15,051 nucleotides of DNA from CALWPV01 sp045632125 (GCA_045632125.1 JAZQWC010000065.1:1-15051); one strand, 5' to 3'; positions 4,231 through 11,692 are shown, counted from the first letter of the stretch. Program-made: numbers and translations. The notes: a model not told the origin generated them from the sequence alone.

Positions 4231-5031
4231 ATGAAATTATATGAATCTATAGAAGGCATCGTCCGCGAGGCAGGCCGGATCGTTAAAAATGCCCACGCGG
4301 ACAGCGATCAAATCGAAAAGAAGGAAGGCCTTGCCAACTTCGTTACCGAATACGACGTGAAGGTTCAGGAATATCTGATCGGTGAGTTTCAGAAGCTCAT
4401 TCCGGACGCGGCCTATTTCGGCGAGGAGGCCACCGATGGCAACAAGCAGCAGGCATCCGCCGACGGCTACACCTTTTACATCGACCCCATCGACGGCACC
4501 ACAAACTTCATGTTCGACTACAACTTCAGTTGCATCTCCGTGGGCCTGGCCTATCAAAAACAGATGGTGGCGGGTTTTGTGTATAATCCCTACGTGGACG
4601 AGATGTTCACCGCTGTGCGCGGTCAGGGAAGTTTCTTGAACGGTCGTCCGATTCATGCGGAAAATCTCGGGATCGGCGAGGGCATCGTGGCCTTTGGCTG
4701 CGCCCGTTACAACGAAGCCAACATGGATCTTCTGTTTGACACCGTGAAGGAGATCTTCTGGAACAGCCTTTCCATTCGCAGCGGCGGCTCGGCGGCTCTG
4801 GATCTGTGCCGCGTGGCGGCAAACCGGAACGTGGGCTTCCTCGAGTTCAAATTACAACCCTACGATTATGCGGCCGCTTCGCTGATTGTAGAAGAGGCTG
4901 GCGGCGTGATCGCTCAGGTGGATGGCAGCCCCATCGACATGGAGGCGCCCTGCAGTGTGCTGGCCGGTACGCCTAAAGCCTGTGAGGAGATCTGGGCGAT
5001 TCTTGAAAAGAAGAGAGGGGCGCTCAAATGA
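4231..5031 (+). CDS. inositol-monophosphatase-family phosphatase
   Basis: 266 residues, the usual length for the SuhB/inositol monophosphatase family. Metal-binding motifs are present in order: GEE at 64-66, DPIDGTTNF at 85-93, RSGGSAALDLCRVA at 183-196 and YDYAAASLIVEEAGG at 211-225 with D212 in the position of the third metal ligand (the usual WD is YD here). Such enzymes hydrolyse phosphate from inositol monophosphate, or from 3'-phosphoadenosine phosphate and sugar phosphates in related members; the substrate cannot be fixed from sequence. The start lies two bases after the permease stop, with GGAAGTG upstream. It overlaps the next gene by ATGA, so coupling to the kinase is likely. A phosphatase and a kinase side by side suggest cycling of a phosphorylated small molecule. 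Confidence 0.88.
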   Translation: MKLYESIEGIVREAGRIVKNAHADSDQIEKKEGLANFVTEYDVKVQEYLIGEFQKLIPDAAYFGEEATDGNKQQASADGYTFYIDPIDGTTNFMFDYNFSCISVGLAYQKQMVAGFVYNPYVDEMFTAVRGQGSFLNGRPIHAENLGIGEGIVAFGCARYNEANMDLLFDTVKEIFWNSLSIRSGGSAALDLCRVAANRNVGFLEFKLQPYDYAAASLIVEEAGGVIAQVDGSPIDMEAPCSVLAGTPKACEEIWAILEKKRGALK

Positions 5032-5633
5032 TCGGGATCTGTCCGCGCTGTGGAAACTATGACTGGGACAAGATAGTTGTGGGAAATCAGGCTCGGTGTC
5101 CCAAGTGTGGTGAAACGTGGCAGTTTAAAACGATGCCTCTCTTTATTTTAACCGGTTGCAGCGGCATGGGTAAAACCACCACCGGTATCGAAATTATGAA
5201 ACAGCAGCATGATTTTGTTGTTTTGGATGCCGACATGTTTCACAGCATCATGCCCCATGACACCCAGGAAGACTATTTTAACCAGATCGAGCAGGTGGAG
5301 AGCCTATCCAAGAATATTATGCAGAGCGGTCGAACCGTGTTGTGGACCATGGCAGGGAACTTGGATAAGTTGAATCACGCATACAATCGACGGTTCATCG
5401 GTGAGATCCACTGTTTGGCACTGGTGTGCGAAGAAGCGGAACTTCGGCGCCGCATGACCGAGGGCCGCAAGATCACCGATGAAGGCTGGATCCAAAGCTC
5501 GGTGGAATACAATCACTATTTTAAGACCCATGACTGCTTGGCGGATATGCCCTTTGACGTGTTTGACACAACAGGGAAGAGCGTACCGGAGGTTGCAGAG
5601 TTTGTGATTGAATGGGTGAAGGAAAAACTATAA
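5028..5633 (+). CDS. zinc-ribbon P-loop kinase
   Basis: 201 residues. The N-terminus carries a zinc ribbon of two CPxC knuckles (C5, C8 and C24, C27). It is followed by a P-loop GCSGMGKTT (43-51), VVLDAD at 64-69 as a likely substrate/Mg site, and RRRMTEGR near 140-147 as a possible lid arginine segment. The core resembles small-molecule kinases of the gluconate/shikimate/nucleoside kinase type within the P-loop NTPases; a zinc ribbon in front is unusual for that group and may serve regulation or binding. The ATG overlaps the phosphatase stop. I recall similar proteins from clostridia annotated only as AAA or nucleoside kinase-like, so the reaction is unknown. No terminator follows directly; the transcript would run through the palindrome array to the 5870-5916 hairpin. 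Confidence 0.75.
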   Translation: MIGICPRCGNYDWDKIVVGNQARCPKCGETWQFKTMPLFILTGCSGMGKTTTGIEIMKQQHDFVVLDADMFHSIMPHDTQEDYFNQIEQVESLSKNIMQSGRTVLWTMAGNLDKLNHAYNRRFIGEIHCLALVCEEAELRRRMTEGRKITDEGWIQSSVEYNHYFKTHDCLADMPFDVFDTTGKSVPEVAEFVIEWVKEKL

Positions 5634-5656
5634 ATAACGATGGAAGCCTATAATGG

Positions 5657-5870
5657 TTCAGTTATGATTTGGAATTTTCGAAAAATAACTGAATGCTTCA
5701 GTTATATGAGAATAATAGAAGGTTTTTAACTGAAGATTTTCAGTTAAACATTTTCTGTATGCATAAGTTAACTGAAAAATTCAGTTAAGTACAGGGCAAT
5801 TAAAGCGGAATAACTGAAGATTTTCAGTTAAAAGTTGAAATATCAATTTTGTAACTGAACAGAACTGTTA
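5657..5870. repeat. array of phased palindromes TAACTGAA-N(3-4)-TTCAGTTA
   Basis: Full palindromes start at 5686, 5727, 5769 and 5811, and a degenerate fifth (TAACTGAA...CTGTTA) at 5852; start-to-start distances are 41, 42, 42 and 41. A lone half-site TTCAGTTA at 5657 sits one period (40) before the first right half. The spacers of about 19-22 bases are unrelated to one another. The period equals four turns of B-DNA, so all centres would lie on one face. The array is between the kinase stop and the shared terminator, away from any evident promoter. It could be a multi-dimer protein binding site or a row of small RNA hairpins in the kinase 3' UTR. Confidence 0.8.
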
Positions 5871-5916
5871 AAAGTAAAATGAGGCCTCACCATTTCTGGT
5901 GAGGCCTCTTACTTTT
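5870..5916. terminator. bidirectional terminator
   Basis: An 11-bp stem GAGGCCTCACC/GGTGAGGCCTC (5881-5891 with 5898-5908) is flanked by AAAAGTAA/TTACTTTT (5870-5877 with 5909-5916), giving a T-rich tail in both directions. It serves the EutH operon from the left and the cyclodeaminase gene from the right. Confidence 0.85.
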
Positions 5917-5934
5917 GAACTGTTGCGATGTAAA

Positions 5935-7026
5935 TTATTCGTAAATTCCCAAACCTTTAGCCAGATTTACCACGAAGTCCTGTACGTTGGTCACGATACC
6001 ACGGGCGGACAGGCTGCCACGGTCGGCCAGTTTATTTACGGCGAACTCAGTGATGTCTACGCAGTAGAAGTAGATTTGACGTACGGTGCCATCGGGCATG
6101 ACGCGGTAGGAAGGAGTCATGTTGCCGGTGGCAATGGTGTGCAGCATGGTGGCCATGCAGATCACAGTGGTGGCCTCGCGTACCTGGTTACGCATGGCAT
6201 CCTGTGCTTCGTAAACATTGCCGAAAACAGGAGGCAGGGGACCATCGTCGCGAATGGAACCGCCCAGCACATAGGGAACACCGTATTTTTCACAGCTATA
6301 AATAATACCGTTGTCGATATTCTCTTTGCGAATGAACTCGGCAATGCTGCCATGATATTTCACACGGTTAATGGTATCCAAATGGTTGTAATGACCGTTG
6401 GGCATGGATTCCTGGGTATAAATATCCTGGCCCAAAGCAGTGCGCAGATAAGCACCTTCCAAATCATGGGTGGCCAAAGCGTTACCCGCCAAAATGGCAT
6501 CCACATAGCCGTGCTCAATGAGCTTGCTCATGGCCTTGCGGGAGTCGCTGTCAAAGGAAAAGGCCGGGCCCATGACCCAAACGATCTTGCCATGTTCGCG
6601 GTCATGACGCAGCAGCTCGTACAGTTCGTCATAGTCACGGGAGAAGGCAGTCTCACGGGAGCGACCGGTGCGGAAAGCGAAAGCATCTTTAGCGCCGGTG
6701 GTCTCGCGGAAACCATCGGTATACATATAAATACCCTCTTCACAGTTTTCGGTGCGGCCCACAACTACCATATCACCTTTCTTCAGCAGGCGGAATTCGC
6801 GTACAATGATGCGGCCATTTTCATAAACAGCCACACAGTCCATGCGGCTTTCCTCAGCCAGCAGCCACTGACCATCGATCTTGAAATATTCGGGGAAAAT
6901 GCTCATGGCATGATACTGCTCGGGTGCTACGCCGTCGAAGGGAGCGGGAGCCAAAACAGCATTGGGAGCCAATACAAAACGTTCCTGAGTGAAATCAGGA
7001 GCAAAATAAGGTTTTAATTGAAACAT
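5935..7026 (-). CDS. ornithine cyclodeaminase-like protein (TIGR00300/LOR-SDH type)
   Basis: 363 residues. The long central block, with VMGPAFSFDSDSRKAM (about 151-166), AILAGNALATHDLEGAYLRT (177-196), VPYVLGGSIRDDGPLPPVFG (250-269) and a TMLHTIATGNM segment (about 293-303), is that of the LOR/SDH family. Characterised members in archaea and in the cyanobacterial AgrE/ArgZ C-terminal domain convert ornithine to proline and ammonia with NAD+. The N-terminal part (to about 120) corresponds to the family's first domain but looks short against the roughly 400 residues common in archaea. GGAGGT precedes the ATG. It has its own promoter at 7050-7078 and ends at the shared terminator. The role would be ornithine/arginine-to-proline catabolism; the adjacent flavoprotein is not obviously part of that pathway. 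Confidence 0.8.
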   Translation of the reverse strand: MFQLKPYFAPDFTQERFVLAPNAVLAPAPFDGVAPEQYHAMSIFPEYFKIDGQWLLAEESRMDCVAVYENGRIIVREFRLLKKGDMVVVGRTENCEEGIYMYTDGFRETTGAKDAFAFRTGRSRETAFSRDYDELYELLRHDREHGKIVWVMGPAFSFDSDSRKAMSKLIEHGYVDAILAGNALATHDLEGAYLRTALGQDIYTQESMPNGHYNHLDTINRVKYHGSIAEFIRKENIDNGIIYSCEKYGVPYVLGGSIRDDGPLPPVFGNVYEAQDAMRNQVREATTVICMATMLHTIATGNMTPSYRVMPDGTVRQIYFYCVDITEFAVNKLADRGSLSARGIVTNVQDFVVNLAKGLGIYE

Positions 7027-7049
7027 AATGAACCTCCAGGTTCGAAAGT

Positions 7050-7078
7050 AGTATAGTAAAAGTATGACAATAATTCAA
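7050..7078 (-). promoter_or_regulatory. promoter of the cyclodeaminase-like gene
   Basis: TTGAAT (7073-7078) and TATACT (7050-7055) are 17 bases apart on the minus strand, about 25 bases before the start codon. A small inverted repeat TCTGC-ACAA-GCAGA lies just upstream (about 7084-7097). Confidence 0.65.
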
Positions 7079-7135
7079 TTATACTCTGCTTGTGCAGAAA
7101 AGTAAAGAAGTGTCCCCTTGGTGCAGAGATGAAAA

Positions 7136-8392
7136 TCAAAAGATCAGTTTACGGATCTGTTCGGCCGTTACTTCGTGGACCTTCAAATCATCTCGCAGAG
7201 CAATGGCCGCAGCCGCACCGGCGGCTTCACCGATACCGGCACAGATGGGCATGACACGGAAATTCGAGTGAGCCATGTGGGTACCGGAAATATTACGTCC
7301 GCAAAGCAGCAGATTCTGGATGCGAATCGGCAGCAGGCAGCGATAGGGAATGGTATACCCCTTGATCTGGGGGAAGTGCTTTTGTACGCCAGTCTTGTCC
7401 AAACCGGAACCGGTGATGTTGTGTACGTCAAAGTTAAAGGAAGCGTCTTTTACCACATAGTCATCGAAAACGCGGGAAGCCAAAATGTCATCTTCATTCA
7501 GGGTGTACTGACCAACAAAATGACGGGTCTCGCGTACGCCCATGAGGGAAGCGGAACTAATAATGTAGCAATTTTCGTAGCCGGGCACAAATTCACGCAG
7601 ATATTGAATGATGCTATCCATCTGACGGCGGCAAATGATGGTGGCCTTGGTTAGATCCTCGGCCTTGGTGCCGTCGATGTCGATGGCATTGGTCATGTTG
7701 CAGGTAACCACCCCGGGCAGAGTGGATTTGTACACCAACAGATGACCTGCGGGCGCAGGAATATGGATCTTAGCCAGAGCCTGAAGCTCACCACGCTCAG
7801 TTTCATAGGTGCTCTCGAAGGAACCAAGGAAAACAGCGCGGTCGTAGTCCACACCGCCCACTTTAAACATAAGGGTAACAGGCTGCATTTTATTATCAGA
7901 CTCACGGCCCAGAACATATTCGGCCCCTGCCTTGGCGGCAATGTCGCCGTCGCCGGTGGCATCGATGATGACCTTGGCAAAGATCTTGGTGCGGCCGGTC
8001 TTATTGATGACAGATACGCCCTTCAGTTCATCGCCTTCCACAATGGCATCCTCGGCAAAGGTGTACAGCATCAAGTCGCAGCCTACCTCTTCTAACATTT
8101 CTAAATATAAAGTCTTCAGTTTTTCAGGGTCAATGTAAATGGTGATCTCGCCGTGGTGCTCGCCCTCGTTTTTCTCAGCGCTGCGCCGCAAAATTTCATA
8201 ATATAAGGGACTGCCGCAACTGCCGGTCCAATGGCTCATCAGACCGGAGGTGGAAATGCCGCCCACGTCGCCGTTCTGTTCAACCAACAGAACCTTGGCG
8301 CCCAGTTTCGCAGCGGTATAGGCAGCGCAGAAGCCGGAAGGACCGCTGCCAAGAACAAGTACATCGGTATATTGCGTATATTCTTGAATCAT
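7136..8392 (-). CDS. FAD-dependent oxidoreductase
   Basis: 418 residues. The N-terminal dinucleotide fold has GSGPSG at 15-20 and E39 ending the second strand, then GGISTSGLMSHWTG (44-57), the VIIDATGDGDIAAKAG motif (141-156) and MGVRETR (284-290). A C-terminal FAD-contacting segment follows, LLLCGRNISGTHMAHSN with IGEAAGAAAAIAL (361-399). This is the pattern of the FAD_oxidored family (PF12831), members of which often act in carbohydrate or secondary catabolism, but the substrate is unknown. It has no signal peptide or membrane segment. GGAGGT lies before the ATG. No strong terminator is visible in the 109-base gap before the cyclodeaminase gene, so some read-through is possible. It is transcribed divergently from the sigma-factor gene. 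Confidence 0.85.
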   Translation of the reverse strand: MIQEYTQYTDVLVLGSGPSGFCAAYTAAKLGAKVLLVEQNGDVGGISTSGLMSHWTGSCGSPLYYEILRRSAEKNEGEHHGEITIYIDPEKLKTLYLEMLEEVGCDLMLYTFAEDAIVEGDELKGVSVINKTGRTKIFAKVIIDATGDGDIAAKAGAEYVLGRESDNKMQPVTLMFKVGGVDYDRAVFLGSFESTYETERGELQALAKIHIPAPAGHLLVYKSTLPGVVTCNMTNAIDIDGTKAEDLTKATIICRRQMDSIIQYLREFVPGYENCYIISSASLMGVRETRHFVGQYTLNEDDILASRVFDDYVVKDASFNFDVHNITGSGLDKTGVQKHFPQIKGYTIPYRCLLPIRIQNLLLCGRNISGTHMAHSNFRVMPICAGIGEAAGAAAAIALRDDLKVHEVTAEQIRKLIF

Positions 8393-8459
8393 AATAACCT
8401 CCAGAAAGGGAATTGCGCAAGCAGCTTGGCCGCCGCGCGGCGAATCGTAATTTTAAAGT

Positions 8460-8489
8460 ATTGTACACTTGTGCCGGGGCTTTTGACAA
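8460..8489 (-). promoter_or_regulatory. promoter of the FAD oxidoreductase gene
   Basis: TTGTCA (8484-8489) and TACAAT (8460-8465) are 18 bases apart on the minus strand. The leader downstream contains the GC-rich palindrome GCCGCGCGGC (8432-8441) before the ribosome site. Confidence 0.65.
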
Positions 8490-8510
8490 GATATAATGAG
8501 AAAATAAAGT

Positions 8511-8526
8511 TTGAAAAATTTTTCAA
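8511..8526. repeat. 16-bp perfect palindrome
   Basis: TTGAAAAATTTTTCAA sits between the oxidoreductase promoter and the proposed ECF promoter. It could be an operator for either direction or a bent A-tract; no known consensus is claimed. Confidence 0.4.
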
Positions 8527-8531
8527 TTTCG

Positions 8532-8560
8532 TGCAACCTGAGACGATTTTTGACGACTTA
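8532..8560 (+). promoter_or_regulatory. putative ECF-type promoter of the sigma operon
   Basis: TGCAAC (8532-8537), then 16 bases, then CGACTTA (8554-8560). This matches the layout of ECF promoters such as Bacillus SigW (TGAAAC-N16-CGTA), with an AAC core at -35 and CG at -10. It fits autoregulation by the downstream sigma factor. A weaker sigma-A alternative is TTGTGC-17-TATAAT ending near 8497. Confidence 0.5.
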
Positions 8561-8619
8561 TATAGTGTAGGCGCCTAAAGACAATACGAAAAGATCAAAA
8601 AGGAAAGGAGGCAGAGCCT

Positions 8620-9180
8620 ATGCGCGACGACCAAATCATCGATTTATACTGGCAGCGGAGTGAAGCCGCCATCACAGAGACAGATCAAAAATATGGGCGG
8701 TATTTGACTGCCATTGCGAACAATATTTTGGCCGATGAGGAAGACAGCAAGGAAAGCGTGAACGATACATACATGAACGCGTGGGCATCGATGCCTCCCA
8801 ACAGACCTAATGTATTGTCGGCATATCTTGCCAAGATCACCCGAAGTGTATCCATCGACCGATTAAGAAAGAAGCATCGCGGCAAACGTGTGCCAACGGA
8901 ATGCATCACGTCGCTTTCCGAGCTTGCCGACTGTGTTACGGACAGTCGAAATGTGGAGGAGGAAATCGACACGAAGCAGCTGGCGGCGGTCATTAACAAC
9001 TTTGTACGCAGCCTGCCCGCTGAGGCCCGCCACCTTTTCATTGGCCGCTACTTCTACATGGATCCACTTCAGGAGGTGGCAAGATACTGCGGAATGAGTG
9101 AGTCGAAGGCCAAAAGCATGCTTCATCGCCTGCGCTTGAGCCTGAAAGCTCATTTGGAAAAGGAGGGCTATCGACTATGA
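8620..9180 (+). CDS. ECF-type RNA polymerase sigma factor
   Basis: 186 residues with region 2 at about 20-86 (core-binding segment LADEEDSKESVNDTYMNAW, then the RLRKKHR basic patch) and region 4 at about 119-183, including EVARYCGMSESKAKSMLHRL as the -35-binding helix-turn-helix. There is no region 3, as expected for an extracytoplasmic function sigma factor. AAAGGAGG lies upstream of the ATG. Its stop overlaps the start of the next gene (ATGA), the usual arrangement for a sigma factor and its membrane-bound anti-sigma. The promoter at 8532-8560 suggests it directs its own operon. The target regulon beyond the operon is unknown. Confidence 0.9.
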   Translation: MRDDQIIDLYWQRSEAAITETDQKYGRYLTAIANNILADEEDSKESVNDTYMNAWASMPPNRPNVLSAYLAKITRSVSIDRLRKKHRGKRVPTECITSLSELADCVTDSRNVEEEIDTKQLAAVINNFVRSLPAEARHLFIGRYFYMDPLQEVARYCGMSESKAKSMLHRLRLSLKAHLEKEGYRL

Positions 9181-10319
9181 GTGATAATAAAGAAAAACTG
9201 CAGGACGCCCTGGGAATGCTGGACGATGACCTGCTGCTGGAAGTGGAAAAGCTGCGGCGCATGCCGCAAAAAAAGGCGAAGCTGCCGTGGCAAAAATTAA
9301 CGGCCATGGCAGCGGGGCTATTTGCCCTAGTAGGAGCGATGTTTGCCGCAAGATTTTTTGACAGCAGACCGGAAAGTGCTGATTTCTTGACTGCCGGTGG
9401 TGTTGAAAGTTTGACAGAGGGAGCCGAATCGGAGAAATATATAGCAGAACAAACGGAAGATGAGTGTATGGCTATTGAGGAGGCGGCAGAAGAGGATATC
9501 GAGGAATGGGATGAGCTATTAGAAGATGAGAGCCGCAGTGCAGTGGCGGGTACAGGTGTGTCCCCTGCTGCCGGTGTAGTGATTGCGCCTATGCGGGTAG
9601 ATTTGTATGCTCATCCGGATAAGCAGATCGATATGGAAGCGCTGTTCATTTATGATGGACGCTGCTATGTCCAATATGGTACTTTGGCAGATGCGTCCCA
9701 CTTGATTGGTGATCATATGGGAACCGCTACCGGTCTGATCGATGAATGGACTGAGGCGGACGGCTACGTGGAGCTGGCAGGAAGCGTGAAGGGTGATTTT
9801 TACAGCGTCAACGGGTTTGATTCTGACTTTGTACTGTGCATGCCCGGTGAAAGTGATTCTGTGGAAATCTATGTGAATAATAACGATTTGACTCTGTATT
9901 CCGGTGCAGACTTGTTGAAAGAACGGTTTAAAGTAGACGGAAACTTTCTGGCTCGGTGTATGAGCCGTCAGCGGTGGTTTAATTCGATCGACAGTCCCTA
10001 CGAAATGGATGCAGAGGGAAATGAACAGGTTTGGGCTCTGGTAGAGGCCATGTTTGAGGCTCCCTTCGTATATGTAGAGGATGTGGAACTTCCTGACGGG
10101 GCAAAAAGCATTTACGATACCGAGCTATATCATTTGTATCTGCATTTGGATAACGGCATGATCGTGCATCTGCGACTGTTTGATGGCGGCTACGTGCAGC
10201 TGGATGGATTCCGCACGGTTTGTCTGCAGGTGGAAAAAGAAGCTTTTGGTCGGGCGATCGAGGCTATGGATCGGATTGAAAATTCCTTGTGTGGAGTACC
10301 CCTGGAGGAGGATGAATGA
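9177..10319 (+). CDS. single-pass membrane protein, probable anti-sigma factor
   Basis: 380 residues. A short charged cytoplasmic N-terminus (1-40, with LQDALGMLDDDLLLEVEKLR) is followed by one membrane segment at about 41-61 (LTAMAAGLFALVGAMFAARF). A long acidic extracellular part of some 300 residues follows, with no motif I recognise. Overlap with the ECF sigma gene and this topology make anti-sigma the best reading: the N-terminal helix would hold the sigma factor and the outer domain would sense a signal. No classical zinc anti-sigma HxxxCxxC motif is present. The extracellular part is much larger than in many anti-sigma factors, so it may be a dedicated sensor. The stop lies two bases before the serpin start. 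Confidence 0.7.
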   Translation: MSDNKEKLQDALGMLDDDLLLEVEKLRRMPQKKAKLPWQKLTAMAAGLFALVGAMFAARFFDSRPESADFLTAGGVESLTEGAESEKYIAEQTEDECMAIEEAAEEDIEEWDELLEDESRSAVAGTGVSPAAGVVIAPMRVDLYAHPDKQIDMEALFIYDGRCYVQYGTLADASHLIGDHMGTATGLIDEWTEADGYVELAGSVKGDFYSVNGFDSDFVLCMPGESDSVEIYVNNNDLTLYSGADLLKERFKVDGNFLARCMSRQRWFNSIDSPYEMDAEGNEQVWALVEAMFEAPFVYVEDVELPDGAKSIYDTELYHLYLHLDNGMIVHLRLFDGGYVQLDGFRTVCLQVEKEAFGRAIEAMDRIENSLCGVPLEEDE

Positions 10320-10320
10320 A

Positions 10321-11619
10321 ATGAAACGATATACTTGGAAAAGATGGCTGGCTCTGCTTTTGACAATGACATTGCTGTGTTTGGCAGTGGGTTGTGAAGG
10401 CATGCAGAAGCAGAAAGAGGATCCCAATAACTTAATGAACAATATTAAACCCAGTCGGCAGGAAGAGAAGAAGGACGACTGTGATTGTGCACCGGTGGAG
10501 CCGGAGACCTTGCACGTTGGCGTGACGGATTTTGCTGTTCGCTTGTTCCAACACTGTCTGGAAGAGGAGAAGAATACGCTGATTTCTCCTGTTTCGGTGT
10601 TGACGGCACTGGCTATGACGGCGAATGGTGCCGATGGAGAGACCTTGAGTCAGATGGAGGCGGTGCTGGGTATGCCTTCCAAAGACCTGAATGGTTATCT
10701 TTGCGATTACATGGAGGCATTGCCGGAGGAGGATACCTATAAACTCAGCATGGCCAACTCCGTTTGGTTTACCGATAATGAGCAGCTGTTTCAGGTGAAT
10801 CCGGATTTTTTGCAGACCAATGCCAACTATTATGGCGCAGATGTATATAAAGCTCCCTTTGATGAAACCACGTTGAAGGAGATCAATGACTGGGTGAAAG
10901 ATGAAACCGATGAAATGATTCCTACGATTCTGGATCGCATTCCGGAAGATGCCATCATGTACTTGGTCAACGCTCTGGCCTTCGATGCGAAGTGGGAGGA
11001 AGCCTACGAGGAGTTTCAGGTAAGAGAGGATCAGATCTTCACACTAGAAGATGGAACTGAAACTGAAGTAACCATGATGAATTCGGAGGAGTATGGTTAT
11101 TTGGAAGATGAACTGGGCACTGGTTTTATTAAGTACTACGATGATCGTGCCTATGCATTTGTGGCTTTGCTGCCTAACGAAGGTGTGAGTGTATCGGAGT
11201 ATGTGGCCTCGCTGGACGGTGAACATCTTCGTGATATGCTGACTTCTGCTAAAGGAGTTACCGTGTTTGCATCCATGCCGAAGTTCGAAAGTGGGTACGA
11301 TGTGGAGATGAGCGATATTCTGAAAGAGATGGGTATGCCGAATGCCTTTGATGAACAGCTGGCAGAGTTTCCATATATCGGTACGGTAAGTGACGGACTG
11401 AATATTGCGATCAGCCGCGTGATCCATAAAACCTTTATTTCTGTTTCAGAGACCGGTACTCGGGCAGGGGCTGCCACTGTGGTGGAAATGAGGACAGAGG
11501 GGGCTGTAGAACTGAGTGAGTTCAAAGAAGTTACATTGGATCGTCCCTTTGTATATATGCTGATCGACTGTGAAAATGATCTGCCGTTGTTTATTGGATC
11601 AACCATGACGGTGGAGTGA
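10321..11619 (+). CDS. serpin, probable lipoprotein
   Basis: 432 residues. The N-terminal signal ends LAVGC with C25 as the likely lipidated residue, followed by a charged linker (about 28-62) and a complete serpin domain: LISPVSVLTALAMTANGADG (87-106), NSVWF, YLVNALAFDAKW (214-225), and LDRPFVYMLID (406-416) near the C-terminus. The hinge of the reactive loop reads ETGTRAGAAT (377-386), with the small residues needed for loop insertion, so an inhibitory serpin is expected. The scissile P1 residue is ambiguous (about E393 or L398), since the loop is about five residues longer than in alpha-1-antitrypsin. Gut bacterial serpins such as siropins inhibit host elastase-like proteases. The start at 10321 is chosen because AGGAGG lies nine bases upstream; an in-frame ATG at 10312 is too close. 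Third gene of the sigma operon. Confidence 0.9.
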   Translation: MKRYTWKRWLALLLTMTLLCLAVGCEGMQKQKEDPNNLMNNIKPSRQEEKKDDCDCAPVEPETLHVGVTDFAVRLFQHCLEEEKNTLISPVSVLTALAMTANGADGETLSQMEAVLGMPSKDLNGYLCDYMEALPEEDTYKLSMANSVWFTDNEQLFQVNPDFLQTNANYYGADVYKAPFDETTLKEINDWVKDETDEMIPTILDRIPEDAIMYLVNALAFDAKWEEAYEEFQVREDQIFTLEDGTETEVTMMNSEEYGYLEDELGTGFIKYYDDRAYAFVALLPNEGVSVSEYVASLDGEHLRDMLTSAKGVTVFASMPKFESGYDVEMSDILKEMGMPNAFDEQLAEFPYIGTVSDGLNIAISRVIHKTFISVSETGTRAGAATVVEMRTEGAVELSEFKEVTLDRPFVYMLIDCENDLPLFIGSTMTVE

Positions 11620-11627
11620 GGCTGAAG

Positions 11628-11657
11628 TTGACAGTGCGGTAGCTTTCTTGGTATGAT
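11628..11657 (+). promoter_or_regulatory. promoter of the beta-helix gene
   Basis: TTGACA (11628-11633) and TATGAT (11652-11657) are 18 bases apart with TGG before the -10. No terminator separates it from the serpin stop nine bases upstream, so both operon read-through and own transcription are possible. Confidence 0.7.
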
Positions 11658-11692
11658 AAGGGAAATTACTTTTATTTATGGGAGAAAGCGCC

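Noticed and set aside
5686..5870. Regular short palindromic repeats with unique spacers, resembling a small CRISPR array
   Set aside because: The repeats are only about 19-22 bases and vary between copies, spacers are shorter than usual, and no cas gene is present. The exact four-turn phasing fits a protein-binding array better.
5686..5916. Type III toxin-antitoxin antitoxin repeats (ToxI-like) followed by a terminator
   Set aside because: The period and following terminator are suggestive, but no ToxN-like gene follows; the next gene is a convergent cyclodeaminase, and there is no promoter directly before the repeats.
5899..7017. Long plus-strand open frame of 372 codons
   Set aside because: It is antisense to the cyclodeaminase-like gene, whose protein, ribosome site, promoter and terminator are all convincing.
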